This document shows, piece by piece, positions 1 to 7,049 of a DNA stretch of 9,484 nucleotides. Where the stretch lies: NCBI GenBank assembly GCA_012329085.1, contig JAAXQB010000081.1:1-9484 (forward strand), given 5' to 3'. This DNA is from Methanosarcinales archaeon. GTDB lineage: Archaea > Halobacteriota > Methanosarcinia > Methanosarcinales > Methanosarcinaceae. How positions within the stretch are numbered: the first letter of the stretch is position 1; every line of letters starts with the position of its first letter. The position numbers were made by a program, and so were the translations under genes. The notes beneath the pieces are model-generated. The model searched no databases, was not told where the DNA came from, and worked only from the letters and a program-made list of their open reading frames with translations.

Positions 1-894
1 AATTATTAATTAATGGAAATTAAGTAATTGTATTTGATAATTTAAGTTCAGGATTTAAACATTTTATCAAACAACATACAAATAATTCAGATTTTTCGTT
101 TATAGCGGGTGATTTATTAAATATTAAAGAAATTGAAAATGCGTGTATTGATATTGATTTTGTATATTACATAGCTGTAAATTTAGATGTGAAATTGGGT
201 GAAATAGATACAAAAGTACATTTTGATCAAAATATTAAAGCTACATATAATCTACTTAAAAGCATGCGTAAAAATAATATCAAAGGTATTGTATTTACTT
301 CTACTTCAACAGTATATGGGGAAAAGCATCTATATTGCCAACACCAGAAAATTATAGACATCTTGTGCCAATTTCTTTATATGGTGCATCAAAGCCCTTG
401 CATGTGAGGCACTTATTACAGCATATTTGCATATGTTCGATATAAATTTTTGGATTTTTAGATTTGCAAATATTGTCGGAAGTTGAGGAACGCATGGAAT
501 TATCAAGGATTTTATTGTTAAACTTGAAAACAATCCAAATACACTTAAAATAATTGGGAGCGGAACTCAATCTAAATCTTATTTATATGTTACTGATTGT
601 ATTGATGCAATCTATTATGCCGTGCGTAAAAGTTCAGATACCGTAAATATTTTTAATATTGGGTCTGAGGATAGAATTGATGCAACCGAGATTGGTAAAA
701 TTGTTGTAGATGAAATTGGGCTCAATGACATTGAATTTAACTATACGGGTGGAAGGCAAGGATGGAAAGGTGATGTGCCAAAAATGTTACTTGGTATTGA
801 AAAAATAAAAAGACTTGGATGGAATCCTGCATATTCTTCTTTTGAGAGTGTTAAAAAAACAGCGCATATATTATTAAATGAAAGAACTAATTAA
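1..894 (+). pseudogene. NAD-dependent sugar-nucleotide epimerase/dehydratase (GalE-like), degraded
   Basis: This is the remnant of a short-chain dehydrogenase/reductase of the UDP-glucose 4-epimerase family; the intact enzyme would use NAD to invert or dehydrate a nucleotide sugar for glycan synthesis. Reading across three frames gives VIVFDNLSSG, then DTKVHFDQN, TSTSTVYGE, the catalytic YxxxK as YGASK (380-394), then GTHGIIKDF, SYLYVTDC, FNIGSED and a C-terminal GGRQGWKGDVP. The lesions are a TAA at 21-23 where family members have Glu, a -1 shift at the GGGGAAAA run near 318-325, a second -1 shift between 395 and 403, and a TGA at 484-486 where Arg is usual. The N-terminal glycine-rich NAD loop would lie left of the window. 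Four independent lesions argue for a true pseudogene, although clustered sequencing errors cannot be excluded. The 622-894 part alone could still be translated, but it lacks the catalytic half. Confidence 0.88.
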
Positions 895-920
895 CTTATT
901 GAAATATTGGATATAAAAAC

Positions 921-1901
921 ATGCAATTCCCAAATATTAGAATGCGGCGACTAAGACAAAAAAATATACGGCATATAATTAAAGAAACAATTCTTACAAC
1001 AGATGACATTATATGCCCCATATTTGTAGATGAAACAATATCCATTAAAAAAGAAATTCCATCTATGGAAGGGATTTATAGAATACCACTTAATGCAATT
1101 ATAGAAGAAGTTAGAGGCATTCTTAAATTAAAAATATCTGCAATCATTTTATTTGGAATTCCAATCACAAAAGATGAAATTGGCTCATCAGCATATAGCG
1201 ATAATGGGGTAATTCAAAAAGCGGTAACTGCTATTAAAAATGAATTTGGTGATGATGTTGTTGTGATAACAGATGTTTGTCTTTGTGAATATACAAAACA
1301 TGGACATTGCGGTATTTTTGATTATAAAATAAAAGAAGTACTAAATGATGATACGCTCCCACTTCTTGAAAAAATTGCAATAAGTCATGCTGCATCAGGT
1401 GCAGATATTGTAGCACCATCTGGTATGATGGATGGCGTTGTTAATTCAATAAGAACTGCACTTGACTCACATGGGTTTGAATCAACAACAATAATGGCAT
1501 ATTCTGCAAAATATGCATCTTCATTTTATGAACCATTTAGAGATGCGGCAGATTCTGGATTTGAAATAGGAGATAGAACTGAATATCAAATGGATTTTGC
1601 AAATTCAAATGAAGCAATTCGAGAAGTTGCATTAGATATAGAAGAAGGTGCCGACATTGTTATGGTAAAACCTGCCCTATCATATCTTGACATTCTATAT
1701 CGCATTAAACTTGAATTTAATATTCCTATTGTGGCATATAGTGTAAGCGGCGAATATGCAATGATAAAATTAGCATCAAAAAATGGATTGATAAATGAAA
1801 ATAAAATTATATATGAGCACCTTATTTCAATTAAACGAGCTGGTGCAGATATAATTATTACATATTTTGCAAAAGATATTGCAAAAATTCTTAATCGTTG
1901 A
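921..1901 (+). CDS. hemB: Porphobilinogen synthase (delta-aminolevulinic acid dehydratase)
   Basis: HemB condenses two 5-aminolevulinate molecules into porphobilinogen, the second common step towards uroporphyrinogen III, and so towards siroheme, F430 and cobalamin in archaea. The 326-residue cytosolic TIM-barrel protein has the family's usual length. The zinc-type cysteine motif is complete (C120, C122, C130 in DVCLCEYTKHGHCG). Both active-site lysines are present: K197 in MAYSAKYASSFYEPFRDA and the Schiff-base K250 in IVMVKPALSYLD. The YSVSGEY stretch (273-279) is also conserved. One small departure is YEPFR where YGPFR is common. The ATG at 921 gives the typical N-terminus (FPxxRMRRLR). 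It starts 26 nt after the broken epimerase; no promoter is obvious in that gap and only a weak GGAT precedes the start, so transcription may begin inside the pseudogene. No other tetrapyrrole gene is in the window. Confidence 0.97.
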   Translation: MQFPNIRMRRLRQKNIRHIIKETILTTDDIICPIFVDETISIKKEIPSMEGIYRIPLNAIIEEVRGILKLKISAIILFGIPITKDEIGSSAYSDNGVIQKAVTAIKNEFGDDVVVITDVCLCEYTKHGHCGIFDYKIKEVLNDDTLPLLEKIAISHAASGADIVAPSGMMDGVVNSIRTALDSHGFESTTIMAYSAKYASSFYEPFRDAADSGFEIGDRTEYQMDFANSNEAIREVALDIEEGADIVMVKPALSYLDILYRIKLEFNIPIVAYSVSGEYAMIKLASKNGLINENKIIYEHLISIKRAGADIIITYFAKDIAKILNR

Positions 1902-2120
1902 TGTTACTTTGATTTTTCCATTGCATATAATTTGCAAATACATAATTCCCAAAGAGAAATAGATTAGAGAAATTTCCTTTTTTCTTGTATCATAGGATAA
2001 ATCGGCCTTATGAAGTGGCATAATATTAAACTGATTATGAAAGCAAAATTGATAGCTGGCACTTAAATGGGTAACTAATCTGACAAAGTAGAATTAAAAT
2101 TAATTGTATCATATACAAGT
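1902..2120. other. Intergenic spacer after hemB
   Basis: No gene, tRNA-like cloverleaf or recognisable RNA was seen between hemB and the flavodoxin promoter. The short open frames on either strand have no family features. The only structure noted is an oligo-T stretch with a small palindrome near 1966-1984, listed separately. Confidence 0.5.
1966..1984 (+). terminator. Possible hemB terminator
   Basis: A GAAATTTC palindrome is followed directly by a run of six T (1978-1983), about 65 nt after the hemB stop. Archaeal termination often needs only an oligo-T tract, so this is a plausible transcript end, but the AT-rich background makes such runs common. Confidence 0.4.
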
Positions 2121-2136
2121 CGAAACTTTTATAAAA
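2121..2136 (+). promoter_or_regulatory. BRE/TATA promoter of the flavodoxin gene
   Basis: The purine-rich element CGAAAC (2121-2126) abuts TTTTATAAAA (2127-2136), the arrangement of an archaeal TFB-recognition element and TATA box. A start of transcription about 25 nt downstream would fall near 2156 and give a leader of roughly 55 nt before the ATG at 2213. Confidence 0.6.
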
Positions 2137-2212
2137 CATCAATGCATAAACTTTAAGTGTGCTTAATGTATGCACAAATTTTTCGAATATAAATTACGGA
2201 GTAAATAAACAA

Positions 2213-2653
2213 ATGACAAAAGCAATAATTATATTTGGTTCCACAACAGGGAACACAGAAGAGCTATCAGAAGGCGTTGCAAAAGGACTTAAAAGTAACG
2301 CAGAAGTTACAATTGAAAATGTAGCTGATACAGACATTAACGCACTTGCAGATTATGACCTTCTTGTATTTGGATGTCCTACATGGGGCGAAGGAGAACT
2401 TCAAGAAGATTTCATAGACTTCTATGAGGAAATGACAGAAGATATATTCAAAGGTAAGAAAGCAGCAGTATTTGGTCCAGGAGATAAAGAAGGATATCCT
2501 GACTTTTTTTGCGATGCTGTTACAATGATTGAAACAAAACTCAAAGAATGCGGTGCAGAACTTGTTGCAGAAGGATTTAAAGTAGATGGTGATATAGATC
2601 TTGCAATGGATGATGCAGAAGAATGGGGCAAGAAAGTAATTTCAGCGTTATAA
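2213..2653 (+). CDS. Short-chain flavodoxin
   Basis: A 146-residue FMN-binding electron carrier, the normal size for short-chain flavodoxins. The phosphate-binding loop is STTGNT (10-15). The first isoalloxazine loop carries the stacking Trp in GCPTWGEGEL (W59). The second loop is FGPGDKEGYPDFFCDA, with the stacking Tyr at 95. The protein is strongly acidic, as expected for a redox partner protein. An upstream GTG (2159) would add 18 residues unlike any flavodoxin N-terminus; the ATG at 2213 fits the family and has GGAG at 2198-2201, one of the few Shine-Dalgarno sites in the window. It stands alone between its own promoter and terminator. Its redox partner cannot be read from context. The sequence is close to bacterial (clostridial or sulfate-reducer) flavodoxins, so ancient lateral acquisition is possible. 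Confidence 0.95.
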   Translation: MTKAIIIFGSTTGNTEELSEGVAKGLKSNAEVTIENVADTDINALADYDLLVFGCPTWGEGELQEDFIDFYEEMTEDIFKGKKAAVFGPGDKEGYPDFFCDAVTMIETKLKECGAELVAEGFKVDGDIDLAMDDAEEWGKKVISAL

Positions 2654-2683
2654 ATTAAAATACAATAAAAAGATTAATTGTCT

Positions 2684-2738
2684 AATTCAAGTAAATATTT
2701 AAAAGATGGTATCTATTTACTTGGATTTATTTTTTTTA
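2684..2738 (+). terminator. Hairpin plus oligo-T terminator of the flavodoxin gene
   Basis: CAAGTAAATA (2688-2697) and TATTTACTTG (2714-2723) are perfect 10-bp inverted repeats, extended outward by four more pairs including one T-G wobble (2684-2687 with 2724-2727). A run of eight T follows (2730-2737). This is the clearest terminator-like structure here and lies 30 nt after the flavodoxin stop. Confidence 0.75.
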
Positions 2739-3179
2739 TATGGATATAAAGGTAAATTGTCAGCAATTCTCGTTATGATTTTAAACATATACAATAGAAG
2801 GGGCACATCTTTATGCTTTCGTAAATAGTTCTATGCATTGTTGTTATAATTCCAAAATTTAGTGATATTATTAGCAATTTCCATTTTGATTTTATTTCAA
2901 AACTACTTACTGAATGTGATTTACATTCAATATTATTTCTAATGTTTACGAATTTTATAAAATCTATGCGTTTGACTGCATATGATTCTATTAAAAACGG
3001 GAATAGCTGTATTATTTGTGTACTATGATAGCATAACCTGCTCAATTTCAACAAAGAACATTATATATACATGAATAGAATTATATATTTTAATAAAATA
3101 ACCTTCTTAAAAAAATATAAATATATATGGAACATAATGTAACATACATTTTTTAGAGTTTTATAATTTTCAATTAAAC
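2739..3179. other. Gene-poor AT-rich spacer
   Basis: No recognisable gene was found. An unbroken frame of 93 codons on the minus strand (3054 to 2773) and one of about 60 on the plus strand show no familiar motif, no convincing start signal and no conserved domain. A small hairpin with arms TGAATGT (2911-2917) and ACATTCA (2923-2929) is the only ordered structure seen. Decayed coding sequence is possible but unproven. Confidence 0.45.
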
Positions 3180-3188
3180 TTTATAAAA
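3180..3188 (+). promoter_or_regulatory. TATA-like box just upstream of repeat cluster A
   Basis: TTTATAAAA follows an ATTAAAC stretch and would place a transcript start near 3209, at the left edge of repeat cluster A and about 340 nt before arcS. It may drive a long arcS leader or a non-coding transcript of the repeats. AT richness makes chance matches likely. Confidence 0.35.
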
Positions 3189-3210
3189 GATTCATATATT
3201 TCAATTCCTT

Positions 3211-3470
3211 TTATGATCGAAAAACGAGATAATGCCCATTTGTTCGAAAACAAAAATTTTTCGATCATTCTTTGAAAAAGAATGAGCTTTCAAAGAAAAT
3301 TCTCTTTGAGAATTTCCTGAATCAAATAACGCCCATTCGTTCCAAACAAGCAAACGCTTGTTCATTCTGAACAAGCAAACGCTCGTTCGTTCCGAACGAG
3401 CTATCAAAGATTTTATAGAACCTATTTCTTTTTTTAAGAAACATGTATTTACAAATTATATGCTAACGCT
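3211..3470. repeat. Repeat cluster A: chain of small palindromic units
   Basis: A non-coding block upstream of arcS holds successive inverted repeats. A perfect 12-bp pair, ATGATCGAAAAA (3213-3224) with TTTTTCGATCAT (3257-3268), encloses a degenerate copy of a module found inverted in cluster B (3233-3262). Next come TCATTCTTT/AAAGAATGA (3265-3273, 3277-3285, loop GAA) and AAATTCTC/GAGAATTT (3297-3304, 3308-3315, loop TTT). Then follow three 25-nt tandem units (3331-3405), and a TTTCTT/AAGAAA hairpin (3425-3441) leading into TTTACAAATTATATGC and TAACGC (3448-3469). Several arms keep pairing although their sequences differ. The open frames crossing the cluster are by-products of the repeats. 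Confidence 0.85.
3331..3405. repeat. Three 25-nt tandem palindromic units inside cluster A
   Basis: The units begin at 3331, 3356 and 3381. Unit 2 has arms GCTTGTTCA and TGAACAAGC around TTC; unit 3 has GCTCGTTCG and CGAACGAGC around TTC. Both are perfect 9-bp stems, and between them two stem positions have changed on both sides. Unit 1 has the same register but broken pairing. Units 1 and 2 end in AAAC spacers. Confidence 0.88.
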
Positions 3471-3522
3471 CAGAATATTATTAAGCGAGCTATTAATAAA
3501 TAATATTACAAAACTTTACATC

Positions 3523-3529
3523 TTTTATA
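3523..3529 (+). promoter_or_regulatory. TATA-like box close to the arcS start
   Basis: TTTTATA lies 19-25 nt before the arcS ATG, the distance expected for a leaderless archaeal transcript. A second candidate, TTAATAAATAA near 3492-3502, would give a leader of about 27 nt. No Shine-Dalgarno site precedes arcS, which agrees with a leaderless or short-leader mRNA. Confidence 0.4.
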
Positions 3530-3547
3530 CCTTATATTTTAACTATC

Positions 3548-5395
3548 ATGACAAAATATTTTGAAGTTCAGTACAGAGATGGTGCGGCAAGAATTGGAAA
3601 ATTAATTCTTAAAACCCAAATTCAAACTCCTTTTATATTAAAAACAGAATCATTTACGCGTTTAGATAGTAGCATTATTTATGCAAAATCATTATGGGGG
3701 ATTAAATCAAAAAAAGATGCAAAAAAACAATTGCAAAATTTAAGAAACAAAGTTGGAAATAATGTTTTAATTATAATTCCAGATTTGTCATTTCCGCCAT
3801 TTGTGCATGGAATCGAATCCTTAAATTTACCAGACGAATCAGATCAAATATATGAAGATTCTAAAGGTGCAATCGGAACTACAATAAGAGTTGGTAAAGC
3901 TCATAAAAAAAGTGATTTATATATAATAGAAGGTGCAGGATGTTTTAACAATGATGCAAAAGCGTTTTTAACAGCACTTATAAATTTAAAAACAAACACG
4001 CCATCTGATACTGCCGTATATGCACCAAATATTGCAACACCTGAATCTGTGGCAATGTTAGTATATCTTGGAATTGATGTCATGGATGATACTCGTTCAA
4101 TTTTATCCGCTTATAATGATATGTATTTAACAACCGCTGGAAAATTTCATCTTGATTCTCTTGTAGAACTTCCTTGCAAATGTAATGCATGTATATCAAA
4201 TACGCCAAAGGGTCTCTTGGCAATGGATAAAGTAATGCGTTCTGAAATTTTAAAAGAGCACAATATAAATGCACTTGAATCTGAACTTGCAATTGTAAGG
4301 GAAAAAATTCGTAGGGGCAATTTAAGGGAATACATAGAAGGACAATGCCGCACAAGCACATGGCTTACATCACTTTTAAGGCGTGTTGATATGAACTATA
4401 AATATATGGAGGAAAAAACTTCTACATATCGTTCAAACACACTTCTATCCAATACATCCGACTCACTAAATAGACCTGAAATCGTTCGATTTGCAAACCG
4501 CATTCAAACAAGATATATTCCACCAAAACTTGATACTCTTATTTTATTTCCCTGCTCTGCAAAAAAACCATATTCAATGTCAAATTCACATCAAAAATTC
4601 ACAAAAGCAATTGGAAGTTTTAGAAAATATGTGCATGAAATTATTATAACTTCCCCACTTGGAATTGTTCCAAGAGAACTTGAACTTACATATCCTGCAT
4701 CGCATTATGATATTTCTGTGACAGGGCATTGGAGTGCGGATGAGCATAATTTTGTGACAAATTGCTTAGTTGAGTATTTATCAAAACATTCTTATTCAAC
4801 CATTATTGCACATGTTAGTGGTGCATATCAAAAAATTTGTGAAGAGGTAGCAGATAGGCTTGATATTGAAATTATATATTCGTGTAAAGAAAATCCTACA
4901 GACTATGAGTCTCTTTCAAATTTAAAAAGAGTGTTACATGATATTCCAAAAAATCGTTCTATTCCAAAAAATGAATTAAAAATTCATACTATGCGAAAAA
5001 TTGCAGATTATCAATTTGGAATTGGTGCAGGCGAGATATTAATTCCAGATGAAGCAGTTGTTAAATTACGATTTCCAAAACAGCAGGTTTATATAAATAA
5101 AACACAAATTGCAACATGTGTTCCAAAATATGGCACACTTGCAATAACTATCGAAGGTGCAAAATTGCTACTTCATTTAAATAGATATATTGTAGAAATT
5201 GAAGATTTTGTTCCAAAAGGTTCTATTCTTGCACCCGGTGTTTCCAATGCAGATATGAATATTAGACCAAATGATGAAGTAATAGTAAAGGGGAAAAATG
5301 CTTTATGCGTTGGTCGTGCGGATATGAGTGGAAAAGAAATGATAGAATCTACCAGGGGAATTGCAGTAAATTTAAGGCATGTTAGGAAATTATAA
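3548..5395 (+). CDS. arcS: Archaeosine synthase (ArcS, TgtA2)
   Basis: ArcS acts on preQ0 at position 15 of archaeal tRNA, adding lysine to the nitrile as a step towards archaeosine; a radical SAM partner, RaSEA, completes the reaction in species that have it. Residues 1 to about 290 form a TGT-like domain with the zinc-site pattern C210, C212, C215 and probably H238, but no TGT nucleophile motif is evident, as expected for the paralogue. The diagnostic ArcS signature PCSAKKPYSMSNSHQKF is at 335-351, in the middle domain (about 325-470). The last ~75 residues (about 537-612) form a PUA RNA-binding domain containing IVEIEDFVPKGSILAPGV and the VGRADMSG stretch. The 615-residue length is normal to slightly long for the family. 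The gene is monocistronic, with repeat clusters A and B on its two sides. The signature rules out the true transglycosylase ArcTGT. Confidence 0.95.
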   Translation: MTKYFEVQYRDGAARIGKLILKTQIQTPFILKTESFTRLDSSIIYAKSLWGIKSKKDAKKQLQNLRNKVGNNVLIIIPDLSFPPFVHGIESLNLPDESDQIYEDSKGAIGTTIRVGKAHKKSDLYIIEGAGCFNNDAKAFLTALINLKTNTPSDTAVYAPNIATPESVAMLVYLGIDVMDDTRSILSAYNDMYLTTAGKFHLDSLVELPCKCNACISNTPKGLLAMDKVMRSEILKEHNINALESELAIVREKIRRGNLREYIEGQCRTSTWLTSLLRRVDMNYKYMEEKTSTYRSNTLLSNTSDSLNRPEIVRFANRIQTRYIPPKLDTLILFPCSAKKPYSMSNSHQKFTKAIGSFRKYVHEIIITSPLGIVPRELELTYPASHYDISVTGHWSADEHNFVTNCLVEYLSKHSYSTIIAHVSGAYQKICEEVADRLDIEIIYSCKENPTDYESLSNLKRVLHDIPKNRSIPKNELKIHTMRKIADYQFGIGAGEILIPDEAVVKLRFPKQQVYINKTQIATCVPKYGTLAITIEGAKLLLHLNRYIVEIEDFVPKGSILAPGVSNADMNIRPNDEVIVKGKNALCVGRADMSGKEMIESTRGIAVNLRHVRKL

Positions 5396-5446
5396 TTTTA
5401 AATATTCAATTTTAATAATTTATGCTGGTTCGTATTGCTTAAATAA

Positions 5447-5460
5447 CGCATATTTTTTTT
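5447..5460 (+). terminator. Oligo-T terminator candidate after arcS
   Basis: A run of eight T at 5453-5460 about 60 nt after the arcS stop, with no clear hairpin. An oligo-T tract is enough for many archaeal terminators. Confidence 0.45.
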
Positions 5461-5540
5461 ACAGAAAATTTGATATAAACATTTTCTTAAAATTATATTT
5501 ATACTGAATACTATTAACTAAATTAATTTTAAAAACGATA

Positions 5541-5548
5541 TTTATATA
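5541..5548 (+). promoter_or_regulatory. Orphan TATA-like box upstream of repeat cluster B
   Basis: TTTATATA preceded by AAAAACGATA resembles a TATA box with a purine-rich BRE. It would start transcription near 5570, some 50 nt before the tandem repeats and 410 nt before btuC, with no ORF between. Confidence 0.4.
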
Positions 5549-5620
5549 TGGTAAATCAAACACATTTCATATTTTACACCCTTGACAAAAATAATAAAAC
5601 TAATTTATAAATTTTTTATA

Positions 5621-5685
5621 GCTCGTTCGAAAAGCACATTCGGAAAGCTCGTTCGGAAAGCTCGTTCGGAAAGCTCATTCGGAAC
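5621..5685. repeat. Five 13-nt tandem direct repeats
   Basis: Units start at 5621, 5634, 5647, 5660 and 5673, with consensus GCTCGTTCGGAAA. Units 3 and 4 are identical; the others differ from the consensus at one or two positions. Each unit equals one arm of the cluster A hairpin plus GAAA, so the block looks like an expansion of a half-unit. Confidence 0.9.
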
Positions 5686-5764
5686 GAATGGGCGTATGAG
5701 AAAATCTTTGATTTTCGAACGAATGAGCGTATGAGAAAATCTTTGATTTTCGAACAAATGAGCG
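5682..5764. repeat. 35-nt tandem repeat, two full copies and one partial
   Basis: Copies at 5682-5716 and 5717-5751 differ at a single base (G or A at unit position 10), and a partial copy covers 5752-5764. Each full copy ends in the perfect 7-bp palindrome GAAAATCTTTGATTTTC (5700-5716, 5735-5751). Confidence 0.9.
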
Positions 5765-5869
5765 CAAACACTCAAACTTTTCAGAATGAGTTTAAGAAAA
5801 TCCTTGATTTTCGTTCTGATATGCGTCATCTCGTTTTATTATAAAAGATATTCCAAAAATAGTTAAAAA

Positions 5870-5885
5870 TTTATAAATTATATGC
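5870..5885 (+). repeat. Copy of the TATA-like word TTTATAAATTATATGC
   Basis: An exact copy of the 16-nt word also present three times in cluster C and once with one change in cluster A. It lies 95 nt before the btuC start. It is not clear whether it acts as a promoter or is simply the conserved end of the repeat element. Confidence 0.7.
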
Positions 5886-5925
5886 AATAATGAAAAATTA
5901 TTATAGATTTAATGGCGTATAAATC

Positions 5926-5934
5926 TTATAAATA
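5926..5934 (+). promoter_or_regulatory. TATA-like promoter element of btuC
   Basis: TTATAAATA sits 47-55 nt before the btuC ATG and would give a leader of about 27 nt. The start lacks a Shine-Dalgarno site. No cobalamin riboswitch hallmark was recognised in the leader. Confidence 0.45.
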
Positions 5935-5980
5935 GGATAAATATGATAAATAAACATTCTGCAAAAATCAACATACTAAA

Positions 5981-7048
5981 ATGAATTATATTAAAAAAAC
6001 TATTAGATGGAAAATAACCATTCTTTTTTTATTGCTACTTACATTTATATCAATTATAATATCTGCATCTATTGGACCTGTATATATTCCTTATAGTACC
6101 GTATTTAACATTTTATTGCATGATGCATTTAACAGAATACATGCCGTGATACCATTTATAGAAAATCCAATCATACCTTATTGGTCATCAGGATTTGAAA
6201 CTATTGTTATGGATATTCGTTACTCAAGAATATTATTAAGCATATTGGTAGGTGCAGCACTTGCCACATCAGGTGCAACAATGCAAGGATTATTTAAAAA
6301 TCCAATGGCAGATCCTTTTATAATTGGAACTTCCGCAGGTGCAGCATTTGGAGCAACGCTTACAATCTGGCTTGGGTTGGCTTTTTTTGGAATTTATACA
6401 CTACCATTTATGGCATTTATTGGTGCAACTGGTGCAATATTTATTGTTTATAATATAGCAAAAATTGGTGGTAAAGTTCCAATTGAAACATTGCTTCTCT
6501 CAGGAATTGCAATTGGTTCTTTTTTATCTGCAATGACATCATTTATGATATATATGGCAGGCGAAGAATTGCGAATGATAGTGATGTGGTTAATGGGGGG
6601 ATTTGCAGTTGTTAGATGGGAAGAAGTTCATATAATGTTCATTCCTACTTTGATTGGAATATCAATCATTTATTTTTTTGCACGAGATTTAAATATCATG
6701 CTACTTGGGGAGGAAGAAGCATTACACCTTGGAATCGGAGTTGAATCTTTTAAAAAAATCATGCTTGTAATTACTGCATTTATCACAGCACTTGCAGTAT
6801 CTTTTTCAGGACTTATCGGATTTGTAGGACTTGTTATTCCTCATGTTGTACGAATTGTTGTTGGGTCAGATCATCGCATTCTTATTCCTGCATCTGCACT
6901 TGTTGGAGGGATTTTTATGTTATGGTGTGATAATATAGCTCGTACGATCATGCCACCTCACGAATTGCCAGTTGGTATAATAACTGCACTGTTTGGTGCA
7001 CCGTTTTTCATCTATCTTTTACGAAAAAGAAAAAACTCAATGTTTTAA
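5981..7048 (+). CDS. btuC: FecCD/BtuC-family ABC importer permease
   Basis: A membrane subunit of a type II ABC importer for cobalamin or iron chelates. The 355-residue protein shows about ten hydrophobic segments, beginning with one at roughly 12-32, matching the FecCD fold. Family blocks are RYSRILLSILVGAALATSGATMQG-type (80-103), NPMADPFIIGTSAGAA (107-122), the MWLMGG segment (202-207), FSGLIGFVGLVIPHVVR (275-291; contact region for the ATPase) and the C-terminal HELPVGIITALFGAPFF (327-343). The length is normal. Substrate is not set by this subunit; corrinoid is favoured because the next gene encodes an archaeal BtuD-like ATPase, with ferric chelate or heme as alternatives. A binding protein (BtuF) would be needed but is not adjacent. 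The gap to btuD is 309 nt of repeats, so the two genes may be transcribed separately. Confidence 0.93.
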   Translation: MNYIKKTIRWKITILFLLLLTFISIIISASIGPVYIPYSTVFNILLHDAFNRIHAVIPFIENPIIPYWSSGFETIVMDIRYSRILLSILVGAALATSGATMQGLFKNPMADPFIIGTSAGAAFGATLTIWLGLAFFGIYTLPFMAFIGATGAIFIVYNIAKIGGKVPIETLLLSGIAIGSFLSAMTSFMIYMAGEELRMIVMWLMGGFAVVRWEEVHIMFIPTLIGISIIYFFARDLNIMLLGEEEALHLGIGVESFKKIMLVITAFITALAVSFSGLIGFVGLVIPHVVRIVVGSDHRILIPASALVGGIFMLWCDNIARTIMPPHELPVGIITALFGAPFFIYLLRKRKNSMF

Positions 7049-7049
7049 A

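Larger units (their letters stand above)
5396..5620. other. Spacer between arcS and repeat cluster B
   Basis: No gene was seen. The spacer holds a T8 tract (5453-5460) and a strong TATA-like word (5541-5548), both listed separately. Confidence 0.5.
5621..5850. repeat. Repeat cluster B: tandem and palindromic repeats upstream of btuC
   Basis: The cluster opens with five 13-nt direct repeats, passes into 35-nt tandem units that each contain GAAAATCTTTGATTTTC, and ends in degenerate copies (GAAAATCCTTGATTTTC at 5796-5812) and a TTTTATTATAAAA palindrome (5835-5847). At the junction, GCTCATTCG (5673-5681) pairs with CGAATGGGC (5685-5693) around GAA, with one T-G wobble. The reverse complement of 5673-5695 matches cluster A 3329-3351 at 20 of 23 positions, so clusters A and B face each other across arcS. 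The minus-strand frame through this block is repeat-derived. Confidence 0.88.

Noticed and set aside
2159..2212. Upstream GTG start extending the flavodoxin by 18 residues
   Set aside because: The extra residues do not match the family, and GGAG plus ATG at 2213 give a better start.
1902..2212. tRNA or other structured RNA gene between hemB and flavodoxin
   Set aside because: No T-arm GTTCRANNC-type sequence or cloverleaf arms could be found.
2773..3054. Minus-strand open frame of 93 codons
   Set aside because: No recognisable domain, no start signal and a composition typical of chance frames in AT-rich DNA; reported only as part of the empty spacer.
3211..3470. CRISPR array
   Set aside because: Units are contiguous or separated by only a few bases, vary in sequence and length, and have no unique spacers of regular size; no cas gene is nearby.
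3201..3564. Small open frames on both strands through repeat cluster A
   Set aside because: Their sequences are direct translations of the palindromic repeats (recurrent RSER and LLVWNEW-like strings), and the plus-strand frame overlaps the start of arcS.
3548..5395. Call of archaeal tRNA-guanine transglycosylase (ArcTGT)
   Set aside because: The middle PCSAKKPYSMSNSHQKF motif is specific to ArcS/TgtA2 and the TGT nucleophile motif is not evident.
5605..5829. Minus-strand frame of 74 codons through repeat cluster B
   Set aside because: It stays open only because the 35-nt and 13-nt repeats lack stops in that frame; the repeated SKIKDFL-type peptide reflects the DNA repeat.
5541..5980. Cobalamin riboswitch upstream of btuC
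   Set aside because: The leader is made of short repeats and I see none of the conserved cobalamin-riboswitch core boxes.
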